Source: Byssovorax sp.
GTDB lineage: Bacteria > Myxococcota_A > Polyangia > Polyangiales > Polyangiaceae
Reading direction: 5' to 3'
DNA length: 64,000 nt
Assembly (NCBI GenBank): GCA_025362495.1
Contig: JANYGI010000083.1
Span: 54,589-118,588, forward strand
Both the position numbers and the translations under genes were made by a program. The notes under the pieces were generated by a model, which was not told the DNA's origin, did not search any database, and worked only from the letters and a program-made list of their open reading frames with translations. Shown here piece after piece: positions 59,079 through 64,000 of the stretch; within the stretch, counting starts at the first letter, position 1, and each line of letters begins with the position of its first letter.

Positions 59079-60352
59079 GCCGCGTCGGGCGGCGCGCGGC
59101 CGCGATCGTCGTCCCAGCGCTGATCGTGCTCACCGCCTCTTGCGACAAGATCTGGGGGATCTCCCCGCGCACGCTCGATCCGAACCTCGTCTGCGATGAC
59201 AGCGGCTGCCGTTGCGCGGCTGGCTTCGGCGACTGCGACGGCGACCAAGGCAACGGCTGCGAATCCGATCTGCAGAAGGCGCCGGAGACCTGCGGGACCT
59301 GCGGGACGCGCTGCGATCACGGCACCTGCAGCGACGGCGTCTGCGCGTGCAAGGCCGGCTTCGGCGACTGCGACGCCGACCTGAGCAACGGCTGCGAGAC
59401 CGCGATCGCCGACAACCCCCTGAGCTGCGGCGCCTGCGGCCACGACTGCCTCGGATCGCCCTGCAACGGCGACCGTTGCGCGCCGGTGCTGCTCGCCAAG
59501 CTCTACAGCCCCACCAGCCTCGCCCTCGACGGCGGCTACCTCTATTTCGGCGGCTGTAACGCCACGGCGATCCAGCGGATCCCCATCCGCGGCGGGAACC
59601 CCGAGACGGTGTACAGCGGCCAGGGCTGCATCCGCGCGCTGGCGATCGATCAAGGGAGCCTGTACTTCGCGACCAAGGATCAGATCCTGGCGATGAAGCT
59701 CGACGGCTCTTCGAGTCCTTCGCTGGTCGTCGATGCGCCGGGCGTGTCCGAGGCGCTCGGCGTCGTCGGTGGTCATGTCTACTGGCGTGAAGAGTCGGAC
59801 TCCATCTACCTCAACCGATTCTCCTCGACAAAAGGCCTGGAGGCCGATCTCGGGAACGACAACTTTGCTTTTCACTCCCTCTCGCTTACCCCGAAGGGCG
59901 CCTACTGGGCTGGCGCGGCGTCGATCGAGTACCTGTCTCACACCAATAAATTCGTGGTGGACATCGCCCCCGTTCAGTCCGACTTGATGACGGGCGTGCC
60001 CGCCTTTACCATCGACGCGGCCCACGCCTACTGGGCCGAGCCGATGAGCGGCGGCATCAAGACCGTCCCGCTCGGCGGAGGGGCCGAGTCGGTGCTGACG
60101 AGCGCCGGCAAGCCCACCTCGTTCTTCGTCGACGCCGCCTCGCTTTACTGGACCGACGCTGTCACCCGCGACGTGCGCGTGGTCCCGCTGGGAGCGCCGA
60201 ACGCCGCGTCCGCGGTTGTCGCCACAGGACAGGAGATCGTCAACAGCTCCCTGATCGTCGGCGACGAAGATGCGGTGTACTGGTTCACGATCGGCGCCAT
60301 CACCGGCACGACCGGCAATGACACGGGCAAGATCTGGCGGGCGACGAAATAG
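59075..60352 (+). CDS. Cys-rich lipoprotein with beta-propeller-like C-terminus
   Basis: The 425-residue product starts at a GTG at 59075 (GTGA overlap with the PEGA gene) and has a signal peptide ending in TASC. An N-terminal Cys-rich region has EGF-like spacing (CRCAAGFGDCDGDQGNGC, CACKAGFGDCDADLSNGC). The remaining 280 residues form a repeated pattern of YLYFGG, SLYFAT, HVYWREESD and AHAYWAEP strands, typical of a DUF5050/NHL-like beta-propeller. It is probably surface-exposed and made together with the PEGA protein. Confidence 0.82.
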   Translation: MSRVGRRAAAIVVPALIVLTASCDKIWGISPRTLDPNLVCDDSGCRCAAGFGDCDGDQGNGCESDLQKAPETCGTCGTRCDHGTCSDGVCACKAGFGDCDADLSNGCETAIADNPLSCGACGHDCLGSPCNGDRCAPVLLAKLYSPTSLALDGGYLYFGGCNATAIQRIPIRGGNPETVYSGQGCIRALAIDQGSLYFATKDQILAMKLDGSSSPSLVVDAPGVSEALGVVGGHVYWREESDSIYLNRFSSTKGLEADLGNDNFAFHSLSLTPKGAYWAGAASIEYLSHTNKFVVDIAPVQSDLMTGVPAFTIDAAHAYWAEPMSGGIKTVPLGGGAESVLTSAGKPTSFFVDAASLYWTDAVTRDVRVVPLGAPNAASAVVATGQEIVNSSLIVGDEDAVYWFTIGAITGTTGNDTGKIWRATK

Positions 60353-60545
60353 GCACTCTCTGGAAGGCGCCTCAGCGGGCGCCGCGCTGGAGCGCCGGCA
60401 GCCCGCTTCCAGGTTTGCGATGCGGACGAGCGCGATGGGGATCCCGAAGACGTCTTCCACCAGAAGCTCGATCTCGCGCTTCGACAGGCGATAATCTCCG
60501 CTGCACACCGCGACGATGGCTTGCAGACGCGGAACGCCTCCCAGT
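60353..60545 (-). pseudogene. IS66-family transposase fragment
   Basis: A leftward frame reads VPRLQAIVAV, then GDYRLSKREIELLVEDVFGI, PIALVRIANLEA and SSAAPAEAPSRECL. It matches the conserved core of IS66 TnpC (LSKR, LxxDLFGV, NLE and the following AAPVAEAR-like stretch). Both ends are missing; it runs from the junction with the IS4 remnant to the stop of the propeller lipoprotein gene. It is a dead fragment. Confidence 0.65.
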
Positions 60546-61345
60546 CGAGAGGTTCGACGGCAATGGCCATTCCCGAGGCTGTCGCTCGCACCTCGTTCGC
60601 GATGTAATAGTCAGAGACTTCCTCTTGAATCTTCTCGACGCCAAACTCTGCCCGAAGGGCGGCTTTCACCGTCGACAGGACGTTGTACGCGGCGAGGGCG
60701 ACACCGAAGCCGAACAGTGCGGCTCGCGGATAGCCGAGCGTGGCAAGCTCGCCCTGGAACATCGTGGTGAGCGATTGAAACATCGTTTCCAGCGTCCACC
60801 TGTTTCGATACAACCCGGCCACGGTCACCGCGTCTGCCGCGCTCTTCAGAAGGTTGGTCAAAATGACCATTTCGGTGTCGCCGTCTCGCGTCGGCTTATC
60901 CAGTCGAAGAACGATTCGACGCGCCTTGAGAGAGCCACCCTCCGCCGTCGTGATCGTGACCGCCTGTTCGAAGACCACCCCCGTATCCGTTCTGCCAACC
61001 GCTCTCAATGTGCCGGACGACACGACGGTCATGTTCGCATGATGACGAATGCAGAAGAACGCACTCCGCGTGGCGATGCCCGTGAGCGGCGCGAACGTGC
61101 AGAAGTTTCGGTCGGCGATCCAGACGTCGTTCGCGTCAACCAGCGCGAGAATCTCGGGGAAGAGCGACCGCTCCTGGGCGTGCCCGTCTTCGCACGGGAT
61201 CATGTGCGTTGCGAGCAACAGCGCCGGATCGAGGACGAGAGAGAGTGTCCGGGCAGTGGCCCAGCTTTACTCTGGAGCAGCACGTTCAGACGCCGCTCGG
61301 TCGCCGCCAGATGATTGCCATCGATGATCCGAACGCGGCAGCATC
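60540..61345 (-). pseudogene. IS4-family transposase remnant, frameshifted
   Basis: The main open part (61218 leftward) reads PCEDGHAQERSLFPEIL, DANDVWIADRNFCT, an RNRWTLETMFQSL motif (the YREK/W-type region) and ASGMAIAVEPLDWEAF. These are hallmarks of IS4-type DDE transposases. Upstream, another frame holds VRIIDGNHLAATERRL, the N-terminal conserved Asp region, and a frameshift near 61230 separates it from LDPALLLATHM. The N-terminus is missing before 61345, and the C-terminus is lost at the IS66 junction near 60540. It cannot encode an active enzyme. Confidence 0.8.
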
Positions 61346-61361
61346 GCCGAGCCAGCCAGGA

Positions 61362-63818
61362 TCAGAATGCGACGGAGGTCGCGGACGAAAGCGGCGATTC
61401 GGAGGCTACGCCATTGGCGGAGACCGCGTAGTAGTACGTGACGCCGCTCTGGGGCGGTACGTCGGCGATCGACGAGCCTCCACGCAGCAGCGCCAGACTC
61501 AACCAAGGTCCGTTGGCGCTGGTGGCGCGGTATACGTTGTACGAGGTGGCCCCCGTCGACCACTTCACGAGCACGGAGCCGTTGCTCGCGCTGACCGTGG
61601 GCGCTCCGGGAGCCGCGCCCGTCAGAGCGACGCCTTGCGCCATCCAGTCGTTGAGCGGCCACATCGCCAGACCGAAGCGCGCGAGCGCGTTGATGACGGC
61701 CGGATGCACGTGCGCTGCGCGCAGGGTCGGCAGCGCCTGCCAGTGTCCGTCGCCGAGGCTGCGGGAGCACGTTTCGGGGGAGCCATCGCCGATGATGCGC
61801 GTGGCGTCCATGAAGTTTGCGCCGTCTTCGCTCTTGCCGTAACCGGCGTCCTGCCACGCTTCAACCGTCCACGAGCCGAGCTTCTCCGCGAAGACCTGCC
61901 CGGTAGCCAGCAGCGCTTTGCTGCGGTCTGGATGCGCGGAGTCAGACCACCACGCGCTCGCCCCCGGGTCTTCGAGCTGGAGCGGTATAATGGGATTCGC
62001 TGTCGCGAAGCTGAATCCCTCAAAAAAGATGGGCCCGAGACCCGTGTCGTGCTCCTCCATCGCTTTGAGGCCCCAGAGCAGGCGCCGCCCGCCTTCGTAA
62101 ATCCCCGTCTTGAAGATGTGGTTGAGAAAGCCATAGGCGTAGCCGAAGTCGACACAGCGGTGCCCGCCGCATTGGCGCTGGCCTGCGTTGAGCGCAAGCT
62201 GCATGTGGTACCAGCTATTGCTCAAGTAATCGTAGTTTCGTTCGGTGTTGCCAATCGAGCTTCCGGTCCAGACGAGCCCGCAGGGCTCGGACGACGGACA
62301 GGGCGGGCCGCCACGAATGCCGAGAAGGAAGGGTGACGTATCGAACAGATGTCGCTCCGAGAACCACGCGCGCTTTTCGCCCGTGGGATAGGCGGTAGTG
62401 GCGTAGCTTTCGAGCCCGAAGGTGTTCATGAGCTCCCAGGTTTTGACCTGGCCCCAGACCGCGTTTGCGTACACCTTCTTTGCAAGTGCGTCATCCCATT
62501 CGCCCTTGTATTCGTCGCCCGAGGCGATGCCGAGAATCGCAGCGCGCGACTCCCACAGTAAATCGCGCCAACCGTTGAAGTCGCTGCGGGCTCCGCCGCT
62601 GGGAAACAGAAAGGGCGAATCGCCCGTGTTGCTCAGGTAGGCCGTCATCTCGGCGCCTTTTTTCGACACCAGGCGCTCGCGGAGAGCTTTCAGGCCAAGG
62701 GGGGTGCTGCTCGTGTCGAAGGCCGCGCCGATACTATCCTTCGGATGGATCTCGGGGAGCCAGTGGTTCCAGTCGGGAAGCTGCAGACCGATGGGAATGT
62801 CGTTCACCGAAATGCGCCGCAGGGTGGTGCCATCGATGAGGGCCGCGCGATCGAATCCCATCTTGAAGATCGCGGCGATCGTCGTGTCTTCGTCGACAAC
62901 GGCGTCGATGCCTGCGCCCGCGGAGAAGGCTTCCACCGGACGGTCGGTGTTGCCGGGGCCGGGCTGAAACGGCGGATTCCAGGGGCGGCCGGGTGCCGTG
63001 ACGTCGAGGCCACGGATGTACGCGGCGATGTCCTTGCCCTGTTGCCCGGACAGTCCGTGGAATTTTGCGCGCTCCGTGATCGAGAAGTTCGAGGAGTTGA
63101 AATACTTCAGGTCCCTCCCATCTTCGGCGTGACAGTCGCTGCAGTGTGCGCGCAGCTCCCCGGGGGAAAGAGGCCCTCCTTGAAGGGTAGCGGTCCTCCA
63201 CAGCGTGGCTCCTGCGCTCGCATCGCCGCCACTCGGGGCAGACCACGTGCTGGGGTCGTCCTCGGTGAACATGTCGGAGGGAAGGAGCTTGCCACCGGCT
63301 TGATCGAGGAGGTCCACCGCAAGCACGCGATAGCCCATCGATAGACCGTTCGTCTTTTCGAAGCGAAACCGAAACGTGTTCTGGCCTGCCTTGAGCGCCT
63401 GGCTCGCCACGTCGAAGGTCACGTTGAGCACAGCGAATCCACCGCCGATACCGCCCCAGGATCTCGCGGGCTCACTCACGTCGACCGTCTCGTTGGTGAT
63501 CGGAAGCCATGCGCCGTCGTTGATCTGCACGCTCGCTTTGGTCGGATAGCGCACGTTGTGCAGCCGCAGCGCGACTTTGCGAGCCTGTGCAACCGTCGGC
63601 TCGGACAGCGTCAGCGCGATCTCTCGCACGGTTCCGTCAACACCCAGTACCTCGATCGGCAGCGGGATCTTGTCTCCGGCATTCCCAGGATCCGGCGTCC
63701 CTCCGCTCGAACCGGTAGAAGCCCCGCTCGAACTGGTAGAAGCGTCGGGCACAGACTTGCTGCACGACGCCCCCGCCACCAAAGCACACACGGTCACAGC
63801 CCGCCAAAAGTAGTGCAT
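61362..63818 (-). CDS. Large exported lipoprotein with c-type haem motif and fibronectin-like C-terminus
   Basis: The 818-residue product starts at the ATG at 63818, with AAGGAG a few bases upstream and a signal peptide ending in AGASC (Cys19). A Ser/Gly linker (20-50) and a beta-rich domain (about 52-175) precede AHCSDCHAEDGRDLKYFNSS with a single CxxCH haem motif (226-230), as in cytochrome c. A 500-residue domain rich in Trp and Tyr follows that I do not recognise (GLSGQQGKDIAAYIRGLDV is cytochrome-like). The C-terminus (about 735-818) resembles fibronectin type III. It may be a redox surface protein. The IS4 remnant starts right after its stop. Confidence 0.8.
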   Translation of the reverse strand: MHYFWRAVTVCALVAGASCSKSVPDASTSSSGASTGSSGGTPDPGNAGDKIPLPIEVLGVDGTVREIALTLSEPTVAQARKVALRLHNVRYPTKASVQINDGAWLPITNETVDVSEPARSWGGIGGGFAVLNVTFDVASQALKAGQNTFRFRFEKTNGLSMGYRVLAVDLLDQAGGKLLPSDMFTEDDPSTWSAPSGGDASAGATLWRTATLQGGPLSPGELRAHCSDCHAEDGRDLKYFNSSNFSITERAKFHGLSGQQGKDIAAYIRGLDVTAPGRPWNPPFQPGPGNTDRPVEAFSAGAGIDAVVDEDTTIAAIFKMGFDRAALIDGTTLRRISVNDIPIGLQLPDWNHWLPEIHPKDSIGAAFDTSSTPLGLKALRERLVSKKGAEMTAYLSNTGDSPFLFPSGGARSDFNGWRDLLWESRAAILGIASGDEYKGEWDDALAKKVYANAVWGQVKTWELMNTFGLESYATTAYPTGEKRAWFSERHLFDTSPFLLGIRGGPPCPSSEPCGLVWTGSSIGNTERNYDYLSNSWYHMQLALNAGQRQCGGHRCVDFGYAYGFLNHIFKTGIYEGGRRLLWGLKAMEEHDTGLGPIFFEGFSFATANPIIPLQLEDPGASAWWSDSAHPDRSKALLATGQVFAEKLGSWTVEAWQDAGYGKSEDGANFMDATRIIGDGSPETCSRSLGDGHWQALPTLRAAHVHPAVINALARFGLAMWPLNDWMAQGVALTGAAPGAPTVSASNGSVLVKWSTGATSYNVYRATSANGPWLSLALLRGGSSIADVPPQSGVTYYYAVSANGVASESPLSSATSVAF

Positions 63819-64000
63819 GCGTAAACTCCTTGTACTCGGGAAACCCAACCCGCCTTTTTCGGGCTCTCCGAGAGGTTTGGTGGAAGCACGGCGGCGCCCG
63901 CCCGTCCCGGCGCCCGCGGAGTTGCCGGCGATCCCAGCGTAAAGGTGGTGCCAGGCGATTGGTGATGGAACGCGCACAGCCGACGGGCTACCTCGGGGGT

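Overview
The window is GC-rich DNA with dense, strongly GC3-biased genes on both strands. The gene set suggests a myxobacterium (Myxococcota, probably Polyangiales/Polyangiaceae). This is inferred from style: many lipoproteins with Ser/Gly or Ala/Pro linkers, Cys-rich tandem-repeat surface proteins, a BTAD-type regulator beside a propeller-sensor kinase, and abundant signalling genes. No rRNA, tRNA, CRISPR array, prophage or replication origin was seen. The only mobile DNA is a decayed transposase patch at 60353-61345.

Layout. 269-9563: lipoproteins, a membrane metallophosphoesterase, a response regulator, a DsbA-like/exonuclease/membrane operon, folK, and a VanY-like peptidase carrying a peptidoglycan-binding and a barrel-like domain. 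9667-15360: an EmrAB-type efflux pair divergent from a histidine kinase/NtrC-type regulator operon, with a three-half-site operator candidate between them. 15413-22323: a lipoprotein, divergent gshB and gamma-glutamyltransferase, a possible PhaR-like/ECF sigma/zinc anti-sigma operon, and an orphan ABC ATPase. 22388-27379: an isolated NuoH fused to a lipoprotein-like and PDZ N-terminus, then a two-gene zinc-ribbon operon whose second protein has a trypsin-like fold with Cys in the nucleophile position. 27398-38345: small lipoproteins, an orphan DNA methyltransferase, a phosphoesterase, an acyltransferase and a 1338-residue Cys-rich repeat lipoprotein.

38362-48480: a leftward block of nuoABCDGHI followed by gatB and a PlsC-type acyltransferase. 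It lacks nuoE, nuoF and nuoJ-N. Its NuoH has a large membrane insertion and its GatB carries a C-terminal tRNA-binding domain. 48704-60352: a TPR-like protein, an SRPBCC protein, a TMEM175-type channel, a BTAD regulator/receiver/propeller-kinase cluster, and a TPR-PEGA protein with a Cys-rich lipoprotein. 61362-63818: a large lipoprotein with one CxxCH haem motif and a fibronectin-like C-terminus.

The most notable items are the PDZ-NuoH fusion and a second aberrant NuoH in one window, the GatB fusion to a Trbp111-like domain, the Cys-nucleophile trypsin-fold/zinc-ribbon operon, and a dispersed hairpin present three times, each just past the stop codon of a leftward gene. Whether any is truly undescribed needs database searches that could not be run here.
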